Positions 30,145 through 38,833 of a stretch of 64,000 bases of DNA are shown piece after piece. The stretch is from Salinisphaera sp052044135. Its GTDB lineage: Bacteria > Pseudomonadota > Gammaproteobacteria > Nevskiales > Salinisphaeraceae. The stretch spans positions 29,748 through 93,747 of the forward strand of contig NZ_JBQDYF010000014.1 in assembly GCF_052044135.1 (NCBI RefSeq). Reading direction: 5' to 3'. A model generated the notes under the pieces. The model was not told the origin of the DNA. It searched no databases and saw only the letters and a list, made by a program, of their open reading frames with translations. The stretch's first letter is position 1. Every line of letters starts with the position of its first letter. The position numbers were made by a program, and so were the translations under genes.

Positions 30145-32138
30145 TGGCGGCTACCGGAGCCATCCACACGGTCCGCGCCGTCAGCCGCGGCGAGCGGCTC
30201 GCGCTGACCGCGCTGGTGGCTGTCATTTGCGGCCCGCACATTCTGCATCTGCCGTTCTGGGTGAGCTTCGCCGCCGCCGCGCTGCTGGCCTGGAACGTGC
30301 TGCGGATCCTGCTCGGGCAGGCCACGCCACACGGTCTGCTGCGCGCGCTGCTCACCATCGCCGGGGTGAGCGCGGTGTTTCTCGGCTTCGGCCACCTCAA
30401 CGGACAGACCGCGGGCGTGGCGCTGCTCGTGCTCATGCTGGCGCTCAAGCTCAGCGAAACCCAGCGCTATCGCGATGTGGTGATCGTGCTGGCGCTGTGC
30501 TGCTTCGTACTGGTGACCCAGTTCCTGTTCTCGCAGTCGCTGGGCATGGCGCTGTACCTGATCGGCGGCAGCTGGCTGATCGTGGCCGCTTTCGTACACA
30601 TCCACGCCGGAGACGACGCCCCGCCCTCGACATCGGCCGCGGAGTCGGCCCGCCTGCTGGCATTGGCGATTCCGGTGGCGGCGGCATTGTTCGTGCTGTT
30701 TCCCCGCCTGCCCGGCCCGCTCTGGGGCCTGCCCGCCGACAACGGCAACACCGCGCGCACGGGTCTGTCGGACACGATGTCGCCGGGCTCGATCGCCGAT
30801 CTGGCCCGCTCGGGCGCGGTCGCGTTTCGCGTGCGCTTCGACGGCCCCGCGCCGCCACCGGCGCTCCGCTACTGGCGCGGGCCGGTGCTCTGGGATTACG
30901 ACCACGGCACCTGGCACACGGGCCCGGGCGTCGCCCGCGATATCGCGCCGGCCAGCGTACACGCCGACGGCCCGACCCTCCGCACCGATATCACCCTCGC
31001 CCCCAGCCACAAGCGCTGGCTGATCGCGCTCGACATGCCGCTGACTGTCAACGCCGCGCATCGACGCACGGCCGGCGGCAACTGGGTCGCGCCCCGGCCC
31101 ATCGACCAGCGCGTCCGCTACATCGCGCGCTCGGCCACGCAATACACCCTGGACGCCAATCTGACACCGGCCGCCCGACAACGCGCGCTCGCACTGCCGG
31201 CCACGGGCAATCCGCGCGCCCGCGCGCTGGCCCACCGCTGGGCACGGCACGACCCGGGCGCCCGCGCGGTGGTGCATAGCGCGCTCGATTTTCTACGGCG
31301 CGGCGGTTTCAGTTATACCCTCGACCCGCCGCGGACCTCGCGCGACAACAGCGTCGACGACTTCCTGTTCACCACCCGCGCCGGCTTCTGCGAGCACTTT
31401 GCGGGCGCTTTCACGTTCCTGATGCGCGCCGCCGGCGTGCCGGCCCGCGTGGTCACCGGCTACCAGGGCGCCGAACACGCCAGCCTCGGCGATTACTGGA
31501 TCGTGCGCGATTCCGACGCCCATGCCTGGAGCGAAGTCTGGCTCGCCGGCGCCGGCTGGGTGCGCGTGGACCCGACCGCAGCGGCGGCACCGAAGCGTAT
31601 CGCGGACGGCATCGACGCAGCGGTGGCCGACACCGGCGATCTGCCGTACATGGCCGGCGGCCACGGCCGCGATGCCTGGTATCGCGCGCGCATGCTCTGG
31701 GATGCGGTCGACGCGGGCTGGAACCGCTGGTTTCTCGCCTACGGTCCGGACCTCCAGCAACGTCTGTTCGCGGCCCTCGGCATCGCCGGCTTCGGCACCG
31801 CGATCGCCATCCTGACCGGGCTCGTGGTCGGTCTGCTGATGCTGGTGTCGCTTTGGCTCGCCTGGCGCATGCAGGCCGCCCGCGAGCCTGATCCGGTGGT
31901 GCGCGCCTGGCAGGGTGTGTGTCGCCGGCTCGCCCGCCGCGGCATCGCCCGCCGCACCGGCGAGACACCGGCCCATTACGCCGAGCGCGTCGCGGCCCGG
32001 CATCCGGCGCTCGCCCGTGCGATCACGGATCTCGCCGCGCGCTATTCGCGGTTACGCTATGCTGCGACGCCCGGCCCTGCCGAGCGTCGCGATTTCATTC
32101 GCCGTGCCCGCCGGTTTCATCCACTGCGGCGCGGCTGA
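30144..32138 (+). CDS. TgpA-like transglutaminase-domain membrane protein
   Basis: A 664-residue inner-membrane protein: DUF3488 helices in the first 190 residues, a periplasmic transglutaminase-like core, one helix at about 545-575, and a cytoplasmic DUF4129-like tail. The papain-like triad is visible: Cys416 in RAGFCEHFAGAFTFLMRAAG, His in SDAHAWSEVW and Asp in WVRVDPT. It resembles P. aeruginosa TgpA, which is essential there. It completes the MoxR-DUF58-TgpA operon; the substrate is unknown. Confidence 0.91.
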   Translation: MAATGAIHTVRAVSRGERLALTALVAVICGPHILHLPFWVSFAAAALLAWNVLRILLGQATPHGLLRALLTIAGVSAVFLGFGHLNGQTAGVALLVLMLALKLSETQRYRDVVIVLALCCFVLVTQFLFSQSLGMALYLIGGSWLIVAAFVHIHAGDDAPPSTSAAESARLLALAIPVAAALFVLFPRLPGPLWGLPADNGNTARTGLSDTMSPGSIADLARSGAVAFRVRFDGPAPPPALRYWRGPVLWDYDHGTWHTGPGVARDIAPASVHADGPTLRTDITLAPSHKRWLIALDMPLTVNAAHRRTAGGNWVAPRPIDQRVRYIARSATQYTLDANLTPAARQRALALPATGNPRARALAHRWARHDPGARAVVHSALDFLRRGGFSYTLDPPRTSRDNSVDDFLFTTRAGFCEHFAGAFTFLMRAAGVPARVVTGYQGAEHASLGDYWIVRDSDAHAWSEVWLAGAGWVRVDPTAAAAPKRIADGIDAAVADTGDLPYMAGGHGRDAWYRARMLWDAVDAGWNRWFLAYGPDLQQRLFAALGIAGFGTAIAILTGLVVGLLMLVSLWLAWRMQAAREPDPVVRAWQGVCRRLARRGIARRTGETPAHYAERVAARHPALARAITDLAARYSRLRYAATPGPAERRDFIRRARRFHPLRRG

Positions 32139-32154
32139 AGGCCTAGGAGAGACC

Positions 32155-32709
32155 ATGGATCCACGCCGCTATTGCCCCGTCTGCGCCACGCCGCTGGTCG
32201 TGCGCGAGATCGCCGACATGGATCGTCTGGCCTGCCCGGCGGACGACTGCGGTTATATCTTCTGGGACAACCCGATCCCGGTGGTTGCGGGCGTGGTCGA
32301 ACACGAGGGCCATCTGGTGTTCGCGCGCAACGCGAAATGGCCGCGGGGCATGTACGGCCTGGTCACCGGCTTTCTGGAACCGCGCGAAGACCCGGCCGAA
32401 GGCGTGGTGCGCGAGGTGGCCGAGGAACTGGGCATCGAGGCCGAGATCACCGAATTCATCGGCGCCTACGGCTTCGCCCGCAAGAACCAGCTGTTGCTGG
32501 CCTACCACCTCGTCGGCCAGGGCGAGATCGCGCTCAACGAGGAACTGGCCGAATGGTTCCACGTGCCCAAGCACGAGGCCGAATACTGGCCCGGCGGCAC
32601 CGGCCTGGCCGTGCGCGACTGGCTGCGCGCCCAGGGCTACGACCCACAGCCGCGCGAATTGCCGGCCCAGGTCGAAGCCTGGCTGAAGGCACCGCCGGAT
32701 ATGGACTGA
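32155..32709 (+). CDS. Nudix hydrolase with N-terminal zinc ribbon
   Basis: A 184-residue hydrolase of nucleoside-diphosphate derivatives. An N-terminal cysteine cluster (CPVCATPL, then CPADDCGY) suggests a zinc ribbon, as in NudC-type NADH pyrophosphatases. The Nudix box reads from GFLEPREDPAEGVV to REVAEELGIEAE, with all catalytic glutamates present. It lacks the long N-terminal domain of NudC, so NADH specificity should not be assumed. AGGAGAG precedes the ATG. Confidence 0.88.
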   Translation: MDPRRYCPVCATPLVVREIADMDRLACPADDCGYIFWDNPIPVVAGVVEHEGHLVFARNAKWPRGMYGLVTGFLEPREDPAEGVVREVAEELGIEAEITEFIGAYGFARKNQLLLAYHLVGQGEIALNEELAEWFHVPKHEAEYWPGGTGLAVRDWLRAQGYDPQPRELPAQVEAWLKAPPDMD

Positions 32710-32774
32710 TACACGCCCCCGAACACCGTTCGGCTCAATCCGGCGCGGCGCGCGCACCGGCGGTCGCATTCCGG

Positions 32775-32803
32775 GAATCGCGGCCACGGCGTGGCCGCGA
32801 TTC
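32775..32803. terminator. Bidirectional hairpin between convergent genes
   Basis: Thirteen-base perfect arms GAATCGCGGCCAC and GTGGCCGCGATTC with a GGC loop, between the Nudix gene (+) and the quinone-oxidoreductase-like gene (-), overlapping the latter's stop. There is no T-run on either side, so it may act as a roadblock or RNA 3'-end stabiliser rather than a classical intrinsic terminator. Confidence 0.6.
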
Positions 32804-33785
32804 AGTCGGTATCGGGGGTGATCACCAGCTTGCCGGAGACCTCGCGGTTCGCGAGCGCGGCGATCGCCTCGCCGCCGCGGGCCAGCGGATACACGCCGCC
32901 GATGTGGGGGCGCAGGCGGCCTTCGCGGATCCACTCGAAAACCGTCTCGAGCTGTTTGGCGTTCGCCTCCGGCTCACGCTGCACGAAGCTTCCCCAGAAC
33001 ACGCCGATGATCGAAGCGCCCTTGAGCAGGGCCAGGTTCAAGGGCGGCTTGGGAATATCGCCGCTGGCGAAGCCGATCACGAGCAACCGCCCACGCCAGG
33101 CCGTGCCGCGCAGCGCGGCTTCCGTCGCGGCGCCGCCCACCGGGTCGTAGACCACGTCCACGCCGGCGCCGCCGGTCAGATCCTTGAGTGCCTGTTTCAG
33201 GTCGGTACTTGCGTAATTGATCGTCTCGTCCGCGCCATGTTCGCGGCATATGGAGAGCCTGGCCTCGCTCGACGCGGCCGCGATTACATGCGCGCCCAGC
33301 GCCTTGCCGATCTCGATCGCGGCCAGCCCCACCCCGCCCGAGGCGCCCAGCACCAACAGGCTTTCGCCCGCGGCGAGTCCGGCCCGGTCGGCCAGGGCAT
33401 GGTAGCTCGTGCCATAGGTCATCACGCACGCCGAGGCGGTCACGTAATCCAGCCCCGCCGGCTTGGGCATGACCCGGTCGGCCCCGGCCACCACCTGTTC
33501 CGCAAATGCGCCGTACCCCGTGAATGCGATCACGTCGTCGCCGGGCCGTACACGGGTCACGTTCTCGCCGACGGCCGCGACGGTGCCGGCCAGCTCGCCG
33601 CCCGGCGAAAACGGCAGCTCGGGCTTGAGTTGATACTTGTCCTGGATGATCAGACTGTCCGGGAAATTGACCGCGGCGGCGCGCATGTCGATGAGAACCT
33701 GGTCCGGCCCGACCGGCGGCGTGTCGACCTCTTCGAGCACCAGCGTCTCGGGCGGCCCGAACTGTTTGCAGCGCAATGCCTTCAT
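32802..33785 (-). CDS. NADPH:quinone oxidoreductase-like zinc-free MDR protein
   Basis: A 327-residue medium-chain reductase. It begins MKALRCKQFGPPETL and has VNFPDSLIIQDKYQLKPELP, the NADP-binding motif LLVLGASGGVGLAAIEIGKA, and no catalytic zinc cysteines. It could reduce quinones or act as an enoyl-type reductase. It is 73 bp downstream of gcdH on the same strand and may be its operon partner, which hints at acyl-CoA or crotonyl-type substrates, but this is inference. Confidence 0.87.
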   Translation of the reverse strand: MKALRCKQFGPPETLVLEEVDTPPVGPDQVLIDMRAAAVNFPDSLIIQDKYQLKPELPFSPGGELAGTVAAVGENVTRVRPGDDVIAFTGYGAFAEQVVAGADRVMPKPAGLDYVTASACVMTYGTSYHALADRAGLAAGESLLVLGASGGVGLAAIEIGKALGAHVIAAASSEARLSICREHGADETINYASTDLKQALKDLTGGAGVDVVYDPVGGAATEAALRGTAWRGRLLVIGFASGDIPKPPLNLALLKGASIIGVFWGSFVQREPEANAKQLETVFEWIREGRLRPHIGGVYPLARGGEAIAALANREVSGKLVITPDTD

Positions 33786-33858
33786 GGCGATATCCCTTGA
33801 TTGATGATGGGCAGCGACGCGGGCCCGCGACGGCATGCCGGTGTGATCGGCGCCCGGC

Positions 33859-35025
33859 TCATTTGAAAGCCTGCAACCCGGTCTGGGCCTTGCCCAGAAT
33901 CAAGGCATGAATATCGTGGGTGCCTTCGTAGGTGTTGACCGCTTCGAGATTCATGACATGCCGGATGACGTGGTATTCATCGGCAATCCCGTTGCCACCG
34001 TGCATGTCGCGGGCCTGGCGGGCGATCTCGAGTGCCTTGCCGCAGTTGTTGCGTTTGAGCATGGAGACCATTTCCGGCGCCCATTGGCCCGCATCCATCA
34101 ATCGACCGAGCCGCAGTACAGCATGCAGACCGAGGGTGATCTCGGTGCTCATGTCCGCCAGTTTTTTCTGGATCAGTTGTGTGGCCGCCAACGGCCGGCC
34201 GAACTGCCGGCGTTCGAGCGTGTAACCGCGGGCCGCGTGCCAGCAGAATTCGGCCGCGCCCATGGTGCCCCAGGCAATGCCGTAGCGGGCCTTGTTCAAA
34301 CAGGAGAACGGGCCTTTCAGTCCGGTCACGTCCAGGCGGTTCGCCTCGGGCACGAAACAGTCATCGAGCATGATCTGGCCGGTGGCCGACGCACGCAGCG
34401 AGAATTTGCCGTCGATGTGCGGTGTCGTCATGCCGCCGAAGTCGCGCTCGACGACGAAGCCGTTGATTTGCCCGTCGAGACTGGCCCAGATGATCGCGAC
34501 ATCGGCGATCGGCGAATTGGTGATCCAGGTCTTGGCGCCATTCAGAACATAGCCGCCCTCAACCCGCGACGCGCGCGTGCTCATCGAGCCGGGATCGGAG
34601 CCGTGGTCGGGCTCGGTCAGCCCGAAACAGCCGACCCATTCACCACTGGCCAGCCTGGGCAGATACCGGTTGCGGAGCGTCTCGCTGCCGAATGCATGGA
34701 TGGGATGCATGACCAGCGACGATTGCACGCTCATCGCCGACCGATAACCCGAGTCGACCCGTTCGACCTCCCGCGCGAGCAGGCCGTAGCAGACATGGCT
34801 CAACCCCGCGCCCCCGTACGCCTCGGGAATGGTTGAGCCGAGCATGCCGAGCGACCCCATTTCAGTCATGATCTCGCGGTGGAAGATCTCATGCCGATTC
34901 GCCTCCAGCACGCGGGGCATCAGGCTGTTCTGGCAATAATCATGAACCGCATCGCGGATCATGCGCTCGTCCTCGCTCAGCTGCCCTTCCAGCAGCAGGG
35001 GGTCGGACCAGGCAAAGTCCTGCAT
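33859..35025 (-). CDS. gcdH: Glutaryl-CoA dehydrogenase
   Basis: FAD enzyme that oxidises and decarboxylates glutaryl-CoA to crotonyl-CoA, passing electrons to ETF. The 388 residues closely follow known GcdH proteins: MSVQSSLVMHPIHAFGSE, GCFGLTEPDHGSDPGSM, WITNSPIADVAIIWA, LIQKKLADMSTEITLGLHA, and NTYEGTHDIHALILG, which carries the catalytic Glu of YEGT. Start MQDFAWSDPLLLEGQL is by alignment. It is the entry point for lysine, tryptophan and odd-chain dicarboxylate breakdown. A LysR gene lies upstream. Confidence 0.95.
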   Translation of the reverse strand: MQDFAWSDPLLLEGQLSEDERMIRDAVHDYCQNSLMPRVLEANRHEIFHREIMTEMGSLGMLGSTIPEAYGGAGLSHVCYGLLAREVERVDSGYRSAMSVQSSLVMHPIHAFGSETLRNRYLPRLASGEWVGCFGLTEPDHGSDPGSMSTRASRVEGGYVLNGAKTWITNSPIADVAIIWASLDGQINGFVVERDFGGMTTPHIDGKFSLRASATGQIMLDDCFVPEANRLDVTGLKGPFSCLNKARYGIAWGTMGAAEFCWHAARGYTLERRQFGRPLAATQLIQKKLADMSTEITLGLHAVLRLGRLMDAGQWAPEMVSMLKRNNCGKALEIARQARDMHGGNGIADEYHVIRHVMNLEAVNTYEGTHDIHALILGKAQTGLQAFK

Positions 35026-35142
35026 CGTCGTCTTCCTTTGTCGATCACATGGGCATCCGAGCCACTCACGCCGTGGCCGGTGGCACGCATGCACCACCGC
35101 CGCGCGAAGATCCCGGCGTCCGAAAACATTCAGTCGCCAATA

Positions 35143-35163
35143 CTAAAACGAAATTGCATTTCG
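35143..35163. promoter_or_regulatory. Inverted repeat upstream of gcdH (weak member of the shared motif)
   Basis: CGAAAT-TGC-ATTTCG (35149-35163) is a perfect 6-bp dyad 124 bp before the gcdH start. The overlapping 17-mer CTAAAACGAAATTGCAT (35143-35159) only partly fits the motif found before the other catabolic operons. It could be an operator for the adjacent LysR protein or for another regulator. Confidence 0.4.
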
Positions 35164-35235
35164 CATTAATGCGGCTTATGTATGAGTTCGTCTCGAGGAC
35201 CGCTTGCGGCCGCGTCCGATCGCACCCACCGACGG

Positions 35236-36138
35236 CTAACGCCCGAAGCGCGCGAGCACGAAATCGATGAAGTTGCGCAGTTTGGGCGAAAGGCGACGGT
35301 CACGCCGATACAGCAGATGCAGCGGCCGTTCGGGCGAACGGTAGTCGGGCAGCACGTTCACCAGATCGCCGCGTTCAATGTCATCGGCCACGGCACGTTC
35401 CGGCAGAAATGTGATGCCCATACCGGACAAGGCCGCCCGCCGCAGCGCCGCCGCGCTGTTGACGTAGACCCGGCCGGTGACGGTGACATCCACCGCGCCC
35501 GCCGGGCCGGCCAGATTCAGCACATAAGAGGACAGATCCGCGTGAATCTGGCGGGCGTAGGTATAGAGCAGGCAGTCGTAATCGACCAGTTCGGCCGGTT
35601 CGGCCGGCTGGCCGTGGGCCGCGATATAACCGGGCGCGGCGCAGAGTAGCGATCGGAACGGGGACAGCGGCCGGGCCACGAGATCCTCGTTGGCCAGTTC
35701 GCCGATCCGGATGGCGGCTTCGAACTGGTCGTCGACGAGGTCGAAAAGCCGATCGTCGACCACCAGATCGATCGTGACCTGCGGGTATTGCGCGGTGTAA
35801 TCCGTCAACGCGGGCATGAGCCAATCCGCACCGAAGGCATGAGGCGCAGTAATCCGCAACTTGCCGCGCGGCGTGGCCTGGGATTGCTGCGCCAGCATGT
35901 CGGTGTCTTCGACCAACTCGAGGATATCGACACAGCGCCGGTAATAGAGGCGACCGAACTCGGTCAGACTCTGACGGCGCGTGGTCCGGTTGAGCAATGT
36001 CATCCCCGTCCGTTCTTCCAGCGCACGGAGGTGATTGCCCACCATGGCCGGCGATAGCCCGCTGCTGTTCGCCGCTGCCACAAGGCTGCCCTCGTCGACA
36101 ATACGGACGAACGTCGTCATGGCGTTGAGCAGATTCAT
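35236..36138 (-). CDS. LysR-family transcriptional regulator
   Basis: A 300-residue regulator: N-terminal winged helix (LLNAMTTFVRIVDEGSLVAA, SPAMVGNHLRALEERTG, RTTRRQSLTEFG) and a periplasmic-binding-protein-like effector domain. Its position directly upstream of gcdH, same strand, resembles the gcdR-gcdH linkage in other proteobacteria, so control of gcdH is plausible. The 134-bp gap to the divergent small secreted-protein gene contains ATTCATT...AATGAAT (36134-36166). Confidence 0.9.
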   Translation of the reverse strand: MNLLNAMTTFVRIVDEGSLVAAANSSGLSPAMVGNHLRALEERTGMTLLNRTTRRQSLTEFGRLYYRRCVDILELVEDTDMLAQQSQATPRGKLRITAPHAFGADWLMPALTDYTAQYPQVTIDLVVDDRLFDLVDDQFEAAIRIGELANEDLVARPLSPFRSLLCAAPGYIAAHGQPAEPAELVDYDCLLYTYARQIHADLSSYVLNLAGPAGAVDVTVTGRVYVNSAAALRRAALSGMGITFLPERAVADDIERGDLVNVLPDYRSPERPLHLLYRRDRRLSPKLRNFIDFVLARFGR

Positions 36139-36272
36139 TCAACAATAAAACTAAATAAACAAATGAATATCTAGCGGTTTATTCACTCGACGTAAGTCAA
36201 TAGAGTATGCATCAACAGCTAGCTTCGGCGATAGCAAACACGCATCGCCATTTATTGACGAGAGTATCGAGC

Positions 36273-36614
36273 ATGAACACACTGGCTCAGAAAACCCGTA
36301 CCGGCGCAGCCCTCCTCCTCGGCTTCGGCCTGGTTTTCGGCACTATCTCGGCTCAGGCCGCCAACCCGTCAACGGCGACCGACAGCCTGTCGAACCCGCA
36401 ACGCGCGACGCAGACAAAGGGTGGCACCTTCGAGATCAAAAACGCCTTCGCTTTCCAGCAACCGGCCGGGATCGGTGCGCGTTCGCACGATTTCAGCCAC
36501 ACGCCTGACAGCAACGGGGCGTCAGAGCACACAAACGAGCGTTCCAAGAGCGAGCGCTCAACCAGCCCGGCCGTGCTCAAGTATCAATCGCCCTACATGT
36601 CCGCCCCCTATTGA
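36273..36614 (+). CDS. Small secreted protein of unknown function
   Basis: A 113-residue protein with a clear signal peptide (MNTLAQKTRTGAALLLGFGL and onward, cleavage after AQA near residue 30) and a mature part rich in Ser, Thr, Asn, Lys and Pro with no cysteine. I recognise no family. It has a GAGAG site before the ATG and lower GC than its neighbours. It is divergent from the LysR gene. The hydrophilic, probably disordered mature chain suggests a periplasmic or exported factor, but no function can be assigned. Confidence 0.6.
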   Translation: MNTLAQKTRTGAALLLGFGLVFGTISAQAANPSTATDSLSNPQRATQTKGGTFEIKNAFAFQQPAGIGARSHDFSHTPDSNGASEHTNERSKSERSTSPAVLKYQSPYMSAPY

Positions 36615-36800
36615 GCGGATCGAGCCGAACGATCAACCGGATGCTCATCGGGTAAACGGGCCGTGTGTCGGCCCGTTTCACCGTACAGCGCGCGTTTTCA
36701 GGAAGAATCGCCAGGCGAGGAGCGAGGTTCAGTCCGAGGCCAGCCTTTGGATATTGAGTGCTGTCTGACGCCCGGTTTCAAACCCGTTCGTCATCGCGCG

Positions 36801-36825
36801 TATTACGGAACACTATTCCATAATA
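36801..36825. promoter_or_regulatory. Operator-like dyad upstream of satP (shared motif, site A)
   Basis: TATTACGGAA-CACTA-TTCCATAATA: ten-base arms with one mismatch, 76 bp before the transporter start. Read on the minus strand, the 17-mer at 36805-36821 is ATGGAATAGTGTTCCGT, a full match to TGGAAT-N2-YGTTYYR shared with sites B, C and D. Confidence 0.65.
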
Positions 36826-36901
36826 CAAAATGATGATAGCGAACATTGAATCCGGGGCGTGAGTATCGAACGGCGCGATACACAATAATCAAGGGTGTCC
36901 C

Positions 36902-37492
36902 ATGAGCACTGCCCCGACTCGACCAACCGCCGACCCGGCACCGCTTGGCCTGTTCGCCACGGCCCTGCCCGCCTGGTTGCTGGGCATGATCAACGCCGGC
37001 TGGTATCCGCCGGATAACATCGGATTACTGATCGCAGTGGTCTTTGCCTTCGGGGGTGGCGCCCAGGTCATTGCCGGCTGCCTGGAATTCGTTGGTGGCA
37101 ATACGCTGGGCTTTACCGGATTCACCGCCTTCGGTGCCTTCTGGTGGTCACTGGCGCTTTATCTGTTGTTCTTTCATAAAGGCGTCGCACCGGCATTCGC
37201 CGGCTGGTATTTCCTGCTGTTCGGCACCGTTTCCCTCGCTTTATGGCTCGGGGCGCTCAAGGAATCGCGTGCCCTGCAGTTCTTCTTTCTGAATATCACG
37301 GTCAGCTTCGTGCTGGCCGCGTTCGGGCATTGGTTCGACTCGCAGGTCTGTATCGTGCTGGGTGGTTACGCGACGTTGATGCTCGCCGTGGTGTCCATCT
37401 ATCTGGCCTTTGCCGCCATCGTCAACGGCGCCAACGATCGCATCGTATTGCCCGTTGGCGCGGCGCAGTCGCCACCGGCGGGCGGCTTGTGA
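36902..37492 (+). CDS. satP: Acetate/succinate transporter family protein (GPR1/FUN34/YaaH)
   Basis: A 196-residue inner-membrane protein with six predicted helices. The N-terminal DPAPLGLFATALPAW corresponds to the family signature NPAPLGL. GAFWWSLALY and the C-terminal helix LAVVSIYLAFAAIVNG also fit. Homologues move acetate or succinate with protons. AAGGGTG precedes the ATG. It has its own operator-like dyad upstream and sits beside acid-degradation genes, so import of short organic acids is likely. The symbol is by family only. Confidence 0.86.
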   Translation: MSTAPTRPTADPAPLGLFATALPAWLLGMINAGWYPPDNIGLLIAVVFAFGGGAQVIAGCLEFVGGNTLGFTGFTAFGAFWWSLALYLLFFHKGVAPAFAGWYFLLFGTVSLALWLGALKESRALQFFFLNITVSFVLAAFGHWFDSQVCIVLGGYATLMLAVVSIYLAFAAIVNGANDRIVLPVGAAQSPPAGGL

Positions 37493-37512
37493 TCGACTCG
37501 CCGCATCGACGT

Positions 37513-37627
37513 CATCCCGGCGGCGCCGGCCGGGATGAAAACAGCGCCTCGGCGCCGGCGGCACAAACGTGGGCTGAACCCCGCCCGCAGCCGTCGGCCT
37601 GCCGTCGCCGCCGCCGGCAGGCCGACG
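37513..37627. terminator. Two hairpins between convergent satP and acyl-CoA dehydrogenase genes
   Basis: The first has arms CATCCCGGC and GCCGGGATG (37513-37537), followed by AAAA. The second has 13-base perfect arms CGTCGGCCTGCCG and CGGCAGGCCGACG (37592-37627). Each probably ends transcription from one side. T-runs are poor, as is common in high-GC genomes. Confidence 0.6.
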
Positions 37628-37649
37628 ATCGGCGGCTTAGATGACTTAC

Positions 37650-38813
37650 TTACGCCGCGTTCGCCAGCGCATTGTCGCCATCGACAAGCGCGCGGCGGAA
37701 CGCGGCCATGTGCCAACGATGATCGCCCAGCCAGTGGTCGATCATGATGATCCGCTTGGCGTAGTGCGCAATCGGTGATTCCGCCATCATGCCCATGCCG
37801 CCGAACAGCTGTATGGCCTCTTCGGCGACCTGGCGGCCGGCCCGTCCGACCATCACCTTGGCGGCCGCGATGCGTTGCCGGCGTTCGGCCGGCGCGGACT
37901 CCAGCGAACAGGCCGCCCAGAACGTCAGGGCGCGGACTTTTTCCAGCGCAATCCGCATGTCGACCATGCGATGCTGGAGTGCCTGGAAGCTGCCGATCGG
38001 CACACCGAACTGCTTGCGCTGCTTGAGATATTCCAGCGTCAGTTCACAGGCCCGGTCCATGGCGCCCGTGGCCTCGGCGCAGAGATAAATCACCCCGCGT
38101 TCGAGCGCCGCGTCCAGAGCGGCCCCCGCCTGCCCGGCTTCGCCCAGCAGCGCATCGGCCCCCACGCGGACGTTGGCCAGCGTGATATCCGCAGCCCGGT
38201 GGCCATCGATCGTGGGATAACCACGACGGGCCACCCCTTGCGCGCTGGCATCGACCAGAAAAGCGCTCAGCCCGTCGCCATCACCCGGTTCACCGCTACT
38301 GCGGGCGATCACGATCAGGCGATCGGCGCTATCGCCATGGGCCACCACGGCCTTGCTGCCATCCAGCACATAGCCGTCGCCATCGGCGCGCGCCGTGGTA
38401 GCGATCCAGTGCGGATCGTAGCCGCCATCGGGCTCATGACAGGCCAGCGCGTAGCGCATTTCACCGCTGATGATCGACGCGGCGAGTTCGGCCTTGTGTA
38501 CGCCGTCGGCGAGCGCATCGATCAGGTGGCCACAGAGCACCACGGACGCGAGATACGGCTCAACCACCAACGCCCGGCCGAAGCCCTCGGCGACCACCAT
38601 CAACTCGGCGCCGCCGCCGTCGAAACCCCCGGCGTCCTCCGACAGGGGCACGCCCAGCAGGCCGAGTTCGGCGAACTGCTGCCACATCTGCGTCGAATAG
38701 CCGGCGCTCGAGGCACGCGCGGCTTCGCGCGTGTCGAAATCGTACTGCTCGGCGACCAGGCGGTCGACCATGTCCTTGAGCATGCGCTGCTCATCGCTGT
38801 ATGAAAAATCCAT
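37650..38813 (-). CDS. Acyl-CoA dehydrogenase, small-subunit type (PimD-like)
   Basis: A 387-residue acyl-CoA dehydrogenase-fold protein beginning MDFSYSDEQRMLKDMVDRLV, like the small subunit of pimeloyl-CoA dehydrogenase. Flavin-domain segments are present (LEYLKQRKQFGVPIGSFQAL). The place of the usual catalytic Glu (YEGT) is taken by LFGGMGMMAE, so it may be non-catalytic or use another residue (Glu in ALERGVIYL). It is last in a CoA ligase / hydratase-dehydrogenase / large-subunit / small-subunit operon. It probably forms a heterodimer with the next gene; this is inferred from the pair. Confidence 0.82.
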   Translation of the reverse strand: MDFSYSDEQRMLKDMVDRLVAEQYDFDTREAARASSAGYSTQMWQQFAELGLLGVPLSEDAGGFDGGGAELMVVAEGFGRALVVEPYLASVVLCGHLIDALADGVHKAELAASIISGEMRYALACHEPDGGYDPHWIATTARADGDGYVLDGSKAVVAHGDSADRLIVIARSSGEPGDGDGLSAFLVDASAQGVARRGYPTIDGHRAADITLANVRVGADALLGEAGQAGAALDAALERGVIYLCAEATGAMDRACELTLEYLKQRKQFGVPIGSFQALQHRMVDMRIALEKVRALTFWAACSLESAPAERRQRIAAAKVMVGRAGRQVAEEAIQLFGGMGMMAESPIAHYAKRIIMIDHWLGDHRWHMAAFRRALVDGDNALANAA

Positions 38814-38833
38814 GACGGATCTGCCTCGTGTGT

